64,000 bases of DNA, from assembly GCF_003467445.1 (NCBI RefSeq), contig NZ_QSGS01000003.1:62001-126000 (forward strand), in the 5' to 3' direction. Position 1 is the stretch's first letter. Every line of letters starts with the position of its first letter. Below, piece by piece: positions 32,391 through 42,502 of this stretch. The notes under the pieces are model-generated. The model saw only the letters and a program-made list of their open reading frames with translations, was not told the origin of the DNA and did not search any database. The DNA is from Exiguobacterium sp. AM39-5BH (GTDB taxonomy: Bacteria > Bacillota > Bacilli > Exiguobacteriales > Exiguobacteriaceae). The translations under genes were made by a program, and so were the position numbers.

Positions 32391-34820
32391 TTGTCGGTGT
32401 TACATTTAGCTATTTTATTGCCGCTTCTCGCGGCACCGTTCATCCCGTTCTTGTTCCGGGCGCTGAAGCGAATCCATACGGGTTGGTTCGTGTTAATCGT
32501 TCCGGTCGTCCTATTCGTGTACTTCTTCCGCTTCATCGGAATCACGAGCGCGGGAGACGTCGTGACGGAAACGGTCGAATGGATGCCGTCGCTCGGCATC
32601 AACTTCACGGCCTACGTGGACGGGCTCGGACTATTGTTTGCCCTCCTGATTACAGGGATTGGGGCGCTCGTCGTCCTGTATTCGATTTATTACTTGAATA
32701 AAGACAAAGAGTCGCTCGGTCACTTTTATGTGTATCTGCTCTTGTTCATGGGCGCGATGCTTGGTGTCGTCCTCTCGGACAACATGGTCGTCATGTACAT
32801 GTTCTGGGAACTCACGTCGATTTCGTCGTTCCTCTTGATCGGGTACTGGTACGAGAAAGAGCGCTCTCGCTACGGGGCGCGTAAATCGATGCTCATCACC
32901 GTGTTCGGTGGTCTGTCGATGCTCGGAGGAATCGTGATTCTCGAGTCGATCGTCGGCTCGTTCAGCATCCGCGACATGGTGGCCAATCAGGCAGTGATCG
33001 CGGACAGCCCGTTCTTTATCGCGGCGATGATTCTCATCTTGCTCGGCGCCTTCACGAAGTCGGCGCAATTCCCGTTCCACATCTGGTTGCCGGACGCGAT
33101 GGAAGCACCGACCCCGGTCAGTGCGTACCTCCACTCGGCGACGATGGTCAAAGCCGGTCTCTATCTCATCGCACGGATGAGCCCGGTGTTCCAAGAGTCA
33201 CCGATTTGGCTATGGACGATCGCCGCAGTCGGGACGTTCACCTTGTTCTGGGGTTCGTTCAACGCGGTCAAACAGACCGATTTGAAAGGGATTCTCGCCT
33301 TCTCGACGGTCAGTCAGCTCGGTCTCATCATGTCGCTCCTCGGACTTGGTGCCGCGGCGCTTCATTACGACGGCATGGATGACAACATCTATATGGTCGC
33401 GACGATCGCGGCAATCTTCCATTTGATTAACCATGCGACGTTCAAAGGGTCGCTGTTCATGATGGTCGGAATCGTCGACCACGAGACAGGGACGCGTGAC
33501 ATCCGCAAACTCGGCGGTCTTATGACCGTCATGCCGATCACGTTCACGATCGCCGTCATCGGCTCATTGTCGATGGCAGGGTTACCGCCGTTCAACGGCT
33601 TCCTCAGTAAAGAGATGTTCTTGAAGGCGACGACGAAAGTGTTCTCGATGGACTTCTTCGCGCTCGATACGATCGGCATCTTGATTCCGGTCATCGCATT
33701 CATCGCGAGTGTGTTCACGTTCATCTACAGTTTGATTATCTTCACACGGACGTTCATGGGCAAAGCCCAGTTCGACAAATTGCCGAAACAGCCGCACGAG
33801 GCACCGATTGGGATGCTCATCCCGCCAGCGATTCTCGCCATCCTCGTCGTCGTGCTCGGATTCGTGCCGAACGTGTTATCGAACTCGCTCATCAAGCCGG
33901 CCGTCGAATCGATTTATCCGACGCTCGTCGCTAGCGGGCAAGAAGTCAAAGTAGACATCTACTTCTGGCACGGATTGACACCGGAGTTGTTCATGACGAT
34001 CGGCGTCATCTTGCTCGGGACGCTCATGTTTTATACGATCAACAAGTGGATGGGCATCTATAACCGGATTCCACACCGCTTGACGCTCAACGGCATGTAT
34101 GACGGGACGCTTGTCTGGTCGAACAAGGCGGCGTACCGCTTCAAAGATAACTATATGACGGGCTTCATCCGCTCGTATTTGGTGTACATCTTCTTGTTCT
34201 TGTCAGGCATGATGTTGTTCTCGATGTATTGGTTCGATTTGTTCAACTTCTCGTTCGGCGAGATGGAACCTGTCGCGCCTTATGAATACGTCCTCGGGGC
34301 TGTTGTCATCTTGGCATCAATCGCGATTTTATTCATGCGTTCGCGGCTACCGTCGATCATCTTGCTCGGTGTCGTCGGCTATTCGGTCGCGTTGTTCTTC
34401 GTCTTCTTCAATGCACCGGACCTGGCCTTGACGCAGCTCGTCATCGAGACGGTATCGGTCGCGCTGTTCTTGCTCGTCTTCTACCATATGCCGGAGATCA
34501 GCAAGAAAGAAGTGCGTGTCAAATTCAAAATCGAGAATGCAATCGTCTCGATCATCGTCGGGGTGACGGTCATGCTCCTCAGCTTCATGGCGCTATCGAA
34601 CCGTTCCCTGTCGTCGATCTCAGAGTACTATAAAGAAAATGTCTATGATTTAGCAGCCGGGAAAAACATGGTCAACGTCGTCCTTGTCGACTTCCGGGGC
34701 TTTGATACGTTGTTCGAGATTGTCGTCCTTGCCATCGCGGCCATCGGGATTTACACAATGATCAAATTCAGAACGACAGAACGTACGAAAGGAGCACGTG
34801 AACATGAACCGAAAAAATGA
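32391..34820 (+). CDS. mrpA: Na+/H+ antiporter subunit A (Mrp)
   Basis: An 809-residue membrane protein related to NuoL: many TM segments, KSAQFPFHIWLPDAMEAPTPVSAYLHSATMVKAG with the conserved lysine and histidine, and a C-terminal MrpB-like part. With the other Mrp subunits it expels Na+ in exchange for H+ and supports alkali and salt tolerance. The frame is open from 32322, but AAGGAGG at 32378-32384 fits the TTG at 32391. It is first gene of a seven-gene operon. Confidence 0.95.
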   Translation: MSVLHLAILLPLLAAPFIPFLFRALKRIHTGWFVLIVPVVLFVYFFRFIGITSAGDVVTETVEWMPSLGINFTAYVDGLGLLFALLITGIGALVVLYSIYYLNKDKESLGHFYVYLLLFMGAMLGVVLSDNMVVMYMFWELTSISSFLLIGYWYEKERSRYGARKSMLITVFGGLSMLGGIVILESIVGSFSIRDMVANQAVIADSPFFIAAMILILLGAFTKSAQFPFHIWLPDAMEAPTPVSAYLHSATMVKAGLYLIARMSPVFQESPIWLWTIAAVGTFTLFWGSFNAVKQTDLKGILAFSTVSQLGLIMSLLGLGAAALHYDGMDDNIYMVATIAAIFHLINHATFKGSLFMMVGIVDHETGTRDIRKLGGLMTVMPITFTIAVIGSLSMAGLPPFNGFLSKEMFLKATTKVFSMDFFALDTIGILIPVIAFIASVFTFIYSLIIFTRTFMGKAQFDKLPKQPHEAPIGMLIPPAILAILVVVLGFVPNVLSNSLIKPAVESIYPTLVASGQEVKVDIYFWHGLTPELFMTIGVILLGTLMFYTINKWMGIYNRIPHRLTLNGMYDGTLVWSNKAAYRFKDNYMTGFIRSYLVYIFLFLSGMMLFSMYWFDLFNFSFGEMEPVAPYEYVLGAVVILASIAILFMRSRLPSIILLGVVGYSVALFFVFFNAPDLALTQLVIETVSVALFLLVFYHMPEISKKEVRVKFKIENAIVSIIVGVTVMLLSFMALSNRSLSSISEYYKENVYDLAAGKNMVNVVLVDFRGFDTLFEIVVLAIAAIGIYTMIKFRTTERTKGAREHEPKK

Positions 34821-35241
34821 TCAAGTCAATGACGTCATCTTACAGACGGCCGCGGTGATCATCTTCTTCATCATCATCGTGTTCTCGATCAATCTCTTCT
34901 TCGCCGGGCACTATTCGCCGGGCGGAGGCTTCATCGGTGGTTTGATGACGGCCGCGGCACTCGTATTGTTACTCCTTGCCTTTGATTCGAAGACGCTCGC
35001 CGACGTGCTTCCGTTCGATTATCGCAAGATGACGGCGCTCGGTCTCGCCATCGCGTTACTGACGTCGCTTCACAGCATCTTCTGGGACCGTCCGTTCCTG
35101 ACGCATGCGTATGGTAAGTTCGACTTGCCGCTCTTAGGCGAACAGACGCTTCACACGGCAATCGCCTTCGACCTTGGTGTCTATCTTGTGGTCATCGGTG
35201 TGACGATGACGATCATTCAAACGATTGGAGAGAGTGAATAA
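34804..35241 (+). CDS. mrpB: Na+/H+ antiporter subunit B (Mrp)
   Basis: About 145 residues, four TM segments, with FAGHYSPGGGFIGGLMTAAALVL typical of MrpB. The GTG at 34798 is too near the ribosome site (GGAG, 34791-34794), so I prefer the ATG at 34804. It overlaps the end of mrpA and shares its last base with the mrpC start. Confidence 0.93.
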   Translation: MNRKNDQVNDVILQTAAVIIFFIIIVFSINLFFAGHYSPGGGFIGGLMTAAALVLLLLAFDSKTLADVLPFDYRKMTALGLAIALLTSLHSIFWDRPFLTHAYGKFDLPLLGEQTLHTAIAFDLGVYLVVIGVTMTIIQTIGESE

Positions 35242-35582
35242 TGGAAATCTTCGTTAGCATCATCATCGGTGTCTTGACGATGAGCGCTGTCTATATGATT
35301 CTCTCAAAGAGTTTGTTGCGCATCATCATCGGCACCGGCCTGCTCAGTCACGCTGCCCATTTACTCGTCTTGACGATGGGCGGATTGAAAACTGGGGCGG
35401 CACCCGTCCTCGTCGATGGGGTGACGGAATATACCGATCCGCTCCCGCAAGCGCTCGTCTTGACGGCCATCGTCATCAGCTTCGGGGTGACCGCGTTCTT
35501 CCTAGTGCTCGCGTATCGGGCCTATCAAGAACTGAATACGGATAATATTGAGGAAATGAAAGGAACGGAATCGAATGATTAA
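35241..35582 (+). CDS. mrpC: Na+/H+ antiporter subunit C (Mrp)
   Basis: 113 residues, three TM segments, NuoK-like: LLRIIIGTGLLSHAAHLLVLTMG and DPLPQALVLTAIVISFGVTAFFLVLAYR, with the conserved DPLPQALVLTAIVI motif. It overlaps mrpB by one base and mrpD by eight. Confidence 0.94.
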   Translation: MEIFVSIIIGVLTMSAVYMILSKSLLRIIIGTGLLSHAAHLLVLTMGGLKTGAAPVLVDGVTEYTDPLPQALVLTAIVISFGVTAFFLVLAYRAYQELNTDNIEEMKGTESND

Positions 35583-37056
35583 CTTACCGATCTTTCCGAT
35601 TGTCATCCCGGCGCTTGCGGCCATCATCCTCCTCTTCGCGCCGAAGCAGATTCGTCTGCAACGCGGAGTGGCACTCGGGGCTTTACTTGTAACGTTCGCA
35701 GTGACGGTGCTGCTGATCTTCACCGTGTCACAGGACGGCATCTTGACCGTCAATTTAGGAAACTGGCCGGCACCGTTCGGGATCACGCTCGTCTCGGACA
35801 TGCTGTCGGCATTGCTCGTCGCCACGTCGACGTTGCTCGTCTTCTTCATCGTCTGGTTCGCGACCCATTACTTCTCGGACGCGTATGAGTCGAATTACGT
35901 CTACGTCGCGATGCTGTTCCTCCTCGTCGGGGTGAACGGTGCCTTCACGACAGGCGATATCTTCAACTTGTTCGTCTTCTTCGAAGTGTTCCTCATCTCG
36001 TCATACGTGTTGATCGTCCTCGGCGGGAAAGGGGTCCAACTTCGCGAGTCAATCAAGTACTTGCTCGTGAACGTCATCGCCTCGGCGTTGTTCGTCATGG
36101 CGGTCGCGCTACTTTACGGAACGGTCGGCACGCTCAGCTTGGCTGACCTCGCGCAAAAGATTCCGCTCGTCGAGAATCAATCCGTTCTCGTCGTGATCGG
36201 GGTATTGTTCATGATTGTCTTCGGTTTAAAGGGTGCACTCGTACCGTTACACTACTGGCTCCCGGGCTCGTATGTCGTGGCACCGACGCCAATCCTCGCT
36301 ATGTTCGGGGCACTTCTGACGAAAGTCGGGGTATACTCGATTTTGCGGACATACACGCTCCTGTTTGATGTCGGGTCGTTCACGCAGAACTTCTTGATTA
36401 TTCTCGCCGTGTTGACGATCGTCATCGGGATGATCGGCGCCATCGCCTATAATGACGTCAAATTGATCATCATCTACAACATCATGATCGCGGTCGGCGT
36501 GATTCTCTATGGGATTGCGCTCAACACGCAGACTTCGCTCGAAGGGGCGCTTTACTACTTGATTCATGACATGTTGATCAAGGCAGCCCTGTTCATGCTC
36601 GTCGGGATGATGATCGGTATCACCAAGTCTGGTCAGTTACGCGACATGGGTGGCTTGATTACACGGTTCCCGCTGTTCGGCTGGACGTTCTTCATCGCCG
36701 CCTTGTCGCTCGCCGGGATTCCGCCGCTTAGCGGATTCTTCGGGAAACTGTTAATCGTTCAAGGTGGGGTCGCCGAGGGCAGCCTGTTCGGACCGCTCCT
36801 CATCTTGTTGTCGAGTTTGTTCGTCCTCTTCTCCGTTATCAAAATCTTCTTGTACGGATTCTGGGGAGAAGAGAAGCGTGCCTACGACGGTCCGCTCGTT
36901 CCGCACATGAAGAAACTCATCGTGCCGACGTTCTTGCTCGTCGCGGTCGCGGTCGCCTACGGGTTCGGCGCCGAGGCGATCCACCCGTTCATTACCCAGG
37001 CAATTGAACCGCTCGTGCAACCCGAAATCTATATCGATGCCGTGATTAAGGAGTGA
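35575..37056 (+). CDS. mrpD: Na+/H+ antiporter subunit D (Mrp)
   Basis: A 493-residue NuoM/N-type antiporter subunit with about 14 TM segments. FGLKGALVPLHYWLPGSYVVAPTPILAMFGALLTKVGVYS carries the conserved lysine and the proline-rich helix break. It forms the proton path with MrpA. It overlaps mrpC and is followed 7 bp later by mrpE. Confidence 0.95.
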   Translation: MINLPIFPIVIPALAAIILLFAPKQIRLQRGVALGALLVTFAVTVLLIFTVSQDGILTVNLGNWPAPFGITLVSDMLSALLVATSTLLVFFIVWFATHYFSDAYESNYVYVAMLFLLVGVNGAFTTGDIFNLFVFFEVFLISSYVLIVLGGKGVQLRESIKYLLVNVIASALFVMAVALLYGTVGTLSLADLAQKIPLVENQSVLVVIGVLFMIVFGLKGALVPLHYWLPGSYVVAPTPILAMFGALLTKVGVYSILRTYTLLFDVGSFTQNFLIILAVLTIVIGMIGAIAYNDVKLIIIYNIMIAVGVILYGIALNTQTSLEGALYYLIHDMLIKAALFMLVGMMIGITKSGQLRDMGGLITRFPLFGWTFFIAALSLAGIPPLSGFFGKLLIVQGGVAEGSLFGPLLILLSSLFVLFSVIKIFLYGFWGEEKRAYDGPLVPHMKKLIVPTFLLVAVAVAYGFGAEAIHPFITQAIEPLVQPEIYIDAVIKE

Positions 37057-37063
37057 TTTAGAG

Positions 37064-37543
37064 ATGGCTTACCAACTACTCATCAACTTTTTCCTGGCGT
37101 TCATTTGGATGTTCTTCACGGGTACGTTCACGACGAGCGGATTCATCATCGGCTATTTGCTCGGATTACTCGTCATCTTCATGATGCGCCGCTTCTTCAA
37201 GAATACGGATTTCTATTTCATCCGCGTCTTGAAACTGCTTAACCTGTTCGTGATTTTCTCTCGAGAACTCTTCGTCGCCAACATCGAAGTGCTAAAGCTC
37301 GTCCTGAGCCCGAAACTAAAAATCCAACCCGGGATCTTTCGGTACCATACCGAGCTCGATTCCGGTTGGAAAGTGAGTTGGTTGTCGATGCTCATCACAC
37401 TGACGCCAGGAACGCTCGTCGTCCAAGTATCGGACGACAATAAGACGCTCTATATCCATGCGCTTCATATGCCGGATAAAGAGTCGCTCAAGCAAGGCAT
37501 TTACGACAACTTTGAGACGAAGATTAAGGAGGCGACCGGCTGA
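37064..37543 (+). CDS. mrpE: Na+/H+ antiporter subunit E (Mrp)
   Basis: 159 residues: two N-terminal TM segments, then a cytoplasmic alpha/beta domain with TLTPGTLVVQVSDDNKTLYIHAL, the MrpE hallmark. Shares its last base with the start of mrpF. Confidence 0.93.
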   Translation: MAYQLLINFFLAFIWMFFTGTFTTSGFIIGYLLGLLVIFMMRRFFKNTDFYFIRVLKLLNLFVIFSRELFVANIEVLKLVLSPKLKIQPGIFRYHTELDSGWKVSWLSMLITLTPGTLVVQVSDDNKTLYIHALHMPDKESLKQGIYDNFETKIKEATG

Positions 37544-37833
37544 TGCTAGATATGATCATTTACGTGGCGCTCGCCGCCCTCGTGCTCGCTATGCTCGGCA
37601 TGCTGTATCGGGTCGTCAAAGGACCGACGACGGCTGACCGTGTGATCGCGCTTGACTCGATCGGAATCGGCTTGATTTCCGTCGTCTCGCTCTTGTCGAT
37701 CGTACTCGATACGACGATGTTCTTCGAAGTCATCCTCTTGCTCGGAATTTTAGCCTTCATCGGGACGGTGGCGTTCTCGAAATTCCTCGAGAAGGGAGAG
37801 ATCATCCAACATGACCGCAACAATGATTTATGA
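37543..37833 (+). CDS. mrpF: Na+/H+ antiporter subunit F (Mrp)
   Basis: 96 residues, three TM segments; VVKGPTTADRVIALDSIG is the characteristic MrpF motif with its conserved aspartates. It overlaps mrpG by 23 bp. Confidence 0.93.
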   Translation: MLDMIIYVALAALVLAMLGMLYRVVKGPTTADRVIALDSIGIGLISVVSLLSIVLDTTMFFEVILLLGILAFIGTVAFSKFLEKGEIIQHDRNNDL

Positions 37834-38170
37834 CATTTTAACCGGTGTCTTCACCATCATCGGGGTATTCTTCACCGTCGTCGCGGCCATCGGTCTCATC
37901 CGGCTGCCGGACATTTACTCGCGGGCCCATGCGGCCTCGAAGAGCGCGACGCTCGGTGTCATGTTCGTCTTGTTCGCGGCGCTCCTGCACGTCTGGGTCG
38001 ACGAGCGCATCTTTGACGCACGACTCCTGCTCGGCTTGTTCTTCGTCTTGTTGACGGCTCCGGTCGGCGGACATTTGATTGCTCGGGCGGCTCACGCCCA
38101 AGGCGTCAAGCTCTGGGACAAATCGCTCCAGGACGCCTTGCAAGAAGATAAGGATAAAGGAATCGAATGA
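37811..38170 (+). CDS. mrpG: Na+/H+ antiporter subunit G (Mrp)
   Basis: 119 residues, three TM segments; IGLIRLPDIYSRAHAASKSATLGV is the MrpG signature, followed by LTAPVGGHLIARAAH. Last gene of mrpABCDEFG and followed by a long terminator hairpin. Confidence 0.94.
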   Translation: MTATMIYDILTGVFTIIGVFFTVVAAIGLIRLPDIYSRAHAASKSATLGVMFVLFAALLHVWVDERIFDARLLLGLFFVLLTAPVGGHLIARAAHAQGVKLWDKSLQDALQEDKDKGIE

Positions 38171-38172
38171 CG

Positions 38173-38210
38173 AAAGGCTCTTCCATCGCACGATGGAAGA
38201 GCCTTTATTT
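38173..38210 (+). terminator. mrp operon terminator
   Basis: AAAGGCTCTTCCATCG (38173-38188) pairs perfectly with CGATGGAAGAGCCTTT (38191-38206), a 16-bp arm, ending in TTTATTT. Confidence 0.92.
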
Positions 38211-38237
38211 CACTTGATTATTGAAGTTAATACCCAT

Positions 38238-38266
38238 TTGACATATTTCCAATAGATGAATATGAT
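38238..38266 (+). promoter_or_regulatory. Promoter of DUF3990 cassette
   Basis: TTGACA (38238-38243), 17 bp, TATGAT (38261-38266): near-consensus sigma-A promoter, 58 bp before the gene. Confidence 0.75.
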
Positions 38267-38324
38267 TACAATTGGATGTTCATACCATATTTATGTATCA
38301 GGTAAATGACAGAGGTGAATGATA

Positions 38325-38954
38325 TTGGATTTAAGGCCTAAGACTAAGCGAATACTCGAGAGGCAAATGTGGTATCACGCCACTACCATGGTAGGATATT
38401 CAAACATAATTGAACAAGGTGTAAAGTTTGATGTTTCTTGGGGTTCGGAATTAGATTTCGGACCAGGATTTTACCTTGCGCCTGACCAGAAAATGGCCGA
38501 AGACTTCATATTGAGGCAAATATCTTTTAATAGACAAAATGGTCTTGAGAGTATTTTTCCACCTGAATTTTTTGAAGCTGTTGTTATGGAATTTGAATTT
38601 CATCCTTTTCCTTACTTTGAAAGAGGAGAGTTGAAAGTTTTAGATTTAAACAATGAAGAATTTGCCACCTTTATAACTGATAATCGAATTAGGGCTAAAG
38701 AAGGTTTGATTCATGATTTTCCTCTTATATATGGGATTATGAGTGATAGTAATCCAGCTGCATTAGTTTCAATGTTCAGGGATGGGGAATTAGACAAGCA
38801 TCAAGTTATTACTGGTATTATGGAGAGAACGATAGGGACTAGACAATTATCTATCCACGTGCAGGAACTTTGTGATACACTAATCTTAAGAAAAGCCTAT
38901 GAAGTAGCTGGAAGAAAGGAGTTAGATATTAATGACTACTATAACAAGAGATGA
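38325..38954 (+). CDS. DUF3990 protein, ADP-ribosyltransferase-like
   Basis: A 209-residue protein. MWYHATTMVGYSNIIEQGV, then LDFGPGFYLAPDQKMAEDF, matches the Y-H-G/A-T plus D-F-G-x-G-F-Y-L/x pattern of DUF3990, a family with an ART (NAD+-dependent ADP-ribosyltransferase) fold often found as toxins. A catalytic glutamate cannot be assigned with certainty. An ATG at 38319 abuts the ribosome site AGAGGTG (38311-38317), while TTG at 38325 is well spaced, so I take TTG. It is AT-rich relative to its neighbours and overlaps a small gene by 23 bp, suggesting an acquired toxin-antitoxin-like cassette. Confidence 0.65.
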   Translation: MDLRPKTKRILERQMWYHATTMVGYSNIIEQGVKFDVSWGSELDFGPGFYLAPDQKMAEDFILRQISFNRQNGLESIFPPEFFEAVVMEFEFHPFPYFERGELKVLDLNNEEFATFITDNRIRAKEGLIHDFPLIYGIMSDSNPAALVSMFRDGELDKHQVITGIMERTIGTRQLSIHVQELCDTLILRKAYEVAGRKELDINDYYNKR

Positions 38955-39147
38955 TCGCGAACGTTTGACAAAAGATTTAGAAGATTCCTTAATGTATTTT
39001 GCAAATCGTCAGCATAAATCTATATCGAGACAAGAAGCTACAGATATTTCTCGTAATGTTATGGCTGGAGTTAATATTAATGACTCTGTTTTCGCTCACA
39101 AAGGACCATCTTGGCTCGCACGAGAAATCATTAGTGCTCGCAAATAA
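38932..39147 (+). CDS. Small partner protein of DUF3990 gene
   Basis: 71 residues, charged and helical (TRDDRERLTKDLEDSLMYFANRQ), ending in PSWLAREIISARK. I do not recognise a family. AAAGGAG precedes the ATG at 38932, inside the end of the DUF3990 gene, so the two are co-translated. Position, size and shared AT-rich composition suggest an antitoxin or immunity partner; this is inference only. Confidence 0.55.
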   Translation: MTTITRDDRERLTKDLEDSLMYFANRQHKSISRQEATDISRNVMAGVNINDSVFAHKGPSWLAREIISARK

Positions 39148-39173
39148 TATAATAATTTACTTCTAAGTCTGCT

Positions 39174-39212
39174 AAAGAATCAGATTGCTCTCGCAATCTG
39201 ATTCTTTTTTTA
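39174..39212 (+). terminator. Terminator of DUF3990 cassette
   Basis: AAGAATCAGATTGC and GCAATCTGATTCTT form a perfect 14-bp stem with a TCTC loop, followed by a T-run. Confidence 0.93.
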
Positions 39213-39331
39213 TATGGTAAATTTATCGAAAGCAAAGTATTAATTAACAAATGGAAAGACCACACTTAAAGTAAATCTCTCGTCCAAGCGGAGCTTTTTC
39301 GCATAAATTAATTCAACCTCGCTTTGATTTT

Positions 39332-40674
39332 TTATATTAGAAACGAGACATCGGACGCGGACGTCGGATACGCGAACTCCAAGTGTTTGACGTGTTGATG
39401 GGTCATGTTGTTTTGTATAATGAATGAGAACAAGTTGATCAGTTCCGGCGCGTGTTGCCCAATCAAGTGGGCGCCGAGCACATGACCGTCCTTGCTCAGC
39501 AAGATGCGGGAAAACGCCGTCGTGTCATTGATGCGCTCATACGTGAGGAAATGGGACAAGTCGTTGTCTTTACATTCATAGTCGATGCCTTGCGCCTTGG
39601 CCTCGTCGACCGTCAGCCCGACCTTGGCAATCGGTGGTGTCGTGAAGACGACCGTCGGGGCGGGACGCTCGGGGAGCGGACGCGTGTTGTTGCGGAGCAG
39701 GTTGAGCGCGGCGATGCGACCTTCCTGTCCGGCGAACGGGGTGAGGGCAGGGTTGCGGCTCTTAGCGACGTCTCCGGCCGCATAGACGTTCGGATTTGTC
39801 GTCTGGAGAAACTCGTTGACCAAGACGCCGCCGTGATCGGACTCGATGCCGGCCGCATCCAACCGAAGTCGCTCGATGCTCGGAATTCGCCCGGTGGCGT
39901 TAAGCACGAGTCCTACAAGGGTAGAGTCATCTGATAGCGTCACGACGTCGCCATTGATGTCGACTGGTTCGATTCCATAGCGGACATCGATCCCGATTTG
40001 AATCGTCTCATCGACGAGCCGTTTGACGACTTTACGGTCGAACGGCTTCAGCGCTCGCGACCGGACGAGGAGCGTCACGTCACATCCGAACCGGCGCAGA
40101 ATATGGGCGAACTCGAAGGCGATATAACCGGCTCCGACGATGATGACGTGTTGCGGTAACACCTCAAGGTCGAAGACGTCGTTGCTCGTGATGGCAGCGT
40201 CTCCGCCGGGAATGTCGAGTGGACGCGGGATTTGCCCCGATGCGATCAAGAATTGATGCGCCGAGATTTCATGTCCTTCGATGACGATCGAGTCTTCATC
40301 GATGAAATGTGGTTCGCCTTCGAACAAATCGATGCCGTGTTCTTGCCAATGATGCATCTTCGTCGTCGGGACGGCAAAACGGTATTCGTGACACGATGTT
40401 TGAAGGCGTGCCAGTCGAGCTTGAGTTCGCCGGTCACACCGAGCGGCTTCATTCGTTCGGCCCGGGCAATCAGGTCGGCTCCTTCCGCGAGCATCTTTTT
40501 CGGGTCACACCCGCGCTGCGGGCACGTCCCACCGAACGTCCAATTCTCGACAATCGCAATTTGTTTACCGGCGTCACGTAACACGCTGGCGGCTTGGCTC
40601 GCTGCTGAGCCGCTGCCGATGATGATGACATCGTACCGTTTCATTCCAAAACCCTCCTTCTGAGACTTCATCAA
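39332..40674 (-). pseudogene. FAD/NAD(P) pyridine nucleotide-disulfide oxidoreductase, frameshifted
   Basis: Two overlapping frames make one enzyme of about 447 residues. The N-terminal frame (40674-40246) has the FAD site DVIIIGSGSAASQAA and the redox-type GGTCPQRGCDPKK (disulfide CxxxxC). The C-terminal frame (40357-39332) has HVIIVGAGYIAFEF (NAD(P) site), NVYAAGDVAKS and the dimer domain. The join is near 40365: adding one T to the TTTT run there gives a continuous reading through VPTTKMHHWQEHGIDLF. It belongs to the glutathione/mercuric reductase-like class; the substrate is unknown. It is divergent from uvrC. It may be intact in the organism if the missing base is an assembly error. Confidence 0.8.
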
Positions 40675-40717
40675 TTTTTTTCCCGTCTGGAAGGAACCTA
40701 AACTGAGGTGATTGAAT

Positions 40718-42502
40718 TTGAGTCATTCTGACCACATTAAGCATAAATTGGCGCTGCTCCCGGATGAGCCCGGCTGTTACTTGCATAAGAACGAGTACGG
40801 CGAGATTATTTACGTCGGGAAAGCGAAAAATCTGAAGAACCGGGTCCGGTCGTATTTCACCGGGGCGCATGACATCAAGACGATGCGTCTCGTCGCCGAG
40901 ATTCGTGACTTCGAATATATCGTCACGGCGAGCGAACTCGAGGCGCTGTTGCTTGAAATGACGCTCATCAAAAAGCACGACCCGAAATACAACATCCGTC
41001 TCAAAGATGACAAGTCGTATCCGTATATCAAAATCACGAACGAGCCGTACCCAAGGCTGCTCACGACGCGGAAACTTAAGAAGGACGGCGGCTACTATTT
41101 CGGGCCGTATCCGAACGCCTACGCGGCCAATGAGACGAAACGGTTGCTCGACAAGCTGTATCCGCTCCGGAAATGCCAACCGATGCCGCGCAAACTCTGT
41201 CTGTATTACCACATCGGCCAATGTCTCGGGCCGTGCGAGCTCGCGGTCGAAACGGATGAGCAAAAAGAAATCGTTCAGGAAATTCGTCGTTTCTTAAACG
41301 GAGAAACGAGCGAGACGCTCGCCAAGTTACAAATCGACATGGGCAAGGCGGCCGAGGATATGCAATTCGAACGGGCGGCCGAGCTACGTGATCAAATCCG
41401 GGCCGTCGAATCGATTATGAACAAACAGAACATGATCACGGCTGACCCGACGGCACGCGACGTTTTCGGGTATACGCTTGACCGGGGCTGGATGTGCGTC
41501 CAAGTGTTCTATATGCGAGGCGGCAAGATGATTGAGCGCGATGTGTCGCTGTTCCCGCTCCATGGGGAACCGTCCGAAGAGCTCGAGAGTTTCATTGTCC
41601 AGTTTTATGAGCAGAACGTTGTGCCGAAGGAAGTGCTCGTCCCTGAGATCGTTCGTATCGACTTGTTGAACGAGGCGATCGGAACAAGAGTGATGCAACC
41701 AAAGCGGGGAGCGAAACGGCAATTGCTCGACTTGGCGACGAAGAATGCGCGCATCGCCTTGAACGAGAAGTTCGAGCTACTCGCTCGCGATGAGGAGCGG
41801 ACACTTTTGGCGATGCGGGAGCTCGGTGAAGCGATCGGCATCCCGAACTTGTCGCGCGTCGACATCATCGACAACGCCAACATCCAAGGGGCGGACGCCG
41901 TCTCGGCGCTCGTCGTCTTCGAGGACGGCAAGCCGCTCAAGAAGGAATACCGGAAATACAAGATTCGTACCGTCCAAGGGCCTGACGATTATGAGACGAT
42001 GCGAGAAGTCGTGCGCCGTCGGTTCCGTCGTCTATTGACGGAAGAGAAACGTCTCCCGGACTTACTGTTGATTGACGGGGGGATCGGACAATTGAACGCC
42101 GCTCTCGACGTCCTGCAAAACGAATTCGGTCTCGATTTGCCTGTCGGCTCACTGAAAAAGGATGACCGTCACCGGACGAGCCAGCTCTTATTCGGGGAAG
42201 GCGGCGGAGTCATCGAATTGAACTCACGCTCGAGTGCGTTTTATTTGCTGCAACGCATGCAAGACGAGGTCCACCGCTTCGCCATCACGTTCCACCGCAG
42301 CCTGCGGACGAAGAAGATGACGAAGTCGGTGCTCGACGACATCCCGGGTGTCGGACCGAAGCGGCGTCAGCAGTTGATTCGTCATTTCGGGTCGATGAAA
42401 CAAATCCGCCTCGCCTCGCTCGAACAGTTGAAAGAAGCGGGACTGCCTGAGAAGTTGGCCGAGACCGTGATCCAATACGTCCATGAGGAGACGGACGAAT
42501 GA
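40718..42502 (+). CDS. uvrC: Excinuclease ABC subunit C
   Basis: A 594-residue nucleotide excision repair nuclease: GIY-YIG domain ([37 protein letters not shown] start), UvrB-binding UVR motif near 205, RNase H-like C-terminal nuclease with [15 protein letters not shown], and HhH repeats ([21 protein letters not shown]). It cuts on both sides of UvrB-bound lesions. GAGGTG at 40705-40710 fits the TTG at 40718 better than the TTG at 40712. Its stop overlaps the next gene as ATGA. Confidence 0.95.
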   Translation: MSHSDHIKHKLALLPDEPGCYLHKNEYGEIIYVGKAKNLKNRVRSYFTGAHDIKTMRLVAEIRDFEYIVTASELEALLLEMTLIKKHDPKYNIRLKDDKSYPYIKITNEPYPRLLTTRKLKKDGGYYFGPYPNAYAANETKRLLDKLYPLRKCQPMPRKLCLYYHIGQCLGPCELAVETDEQKEIVQEIRRFLNGETSETLAKLQIDMGKAAEDMQFERAAELRDQIRAVESIMNKQNMITADPTARDVFGYTLDRGWMCVQVFYMRGGKMIERDVSLFPLHGEPSEELESFIVQFYEQNVVPKEVLVPEIVRIDLLNEAIGTRVMQPKRGAKRQLLDLATKNARIALNEKFELLARDEERTLLAMRELGEAIGIPNLSRVDIIDNANIQGADAVSALVVFEDGKPLKKEYRKYKIRTVQGPDDYETMREVVRRRFRRLLTEEKRLPDLLLIDGGIGQLNAALDVLQNEFGLDLPVGSLKKDDRHRTSQLLFGEGGGVIELNSRSSAFYLLQRMQDEVHRFAITFHRSLRTKKMTKSVLDDIPGVGPKRRQQLIRHFGSMKQIRLASLEQLKEAGLPEKLAETVIQYVHEETDE

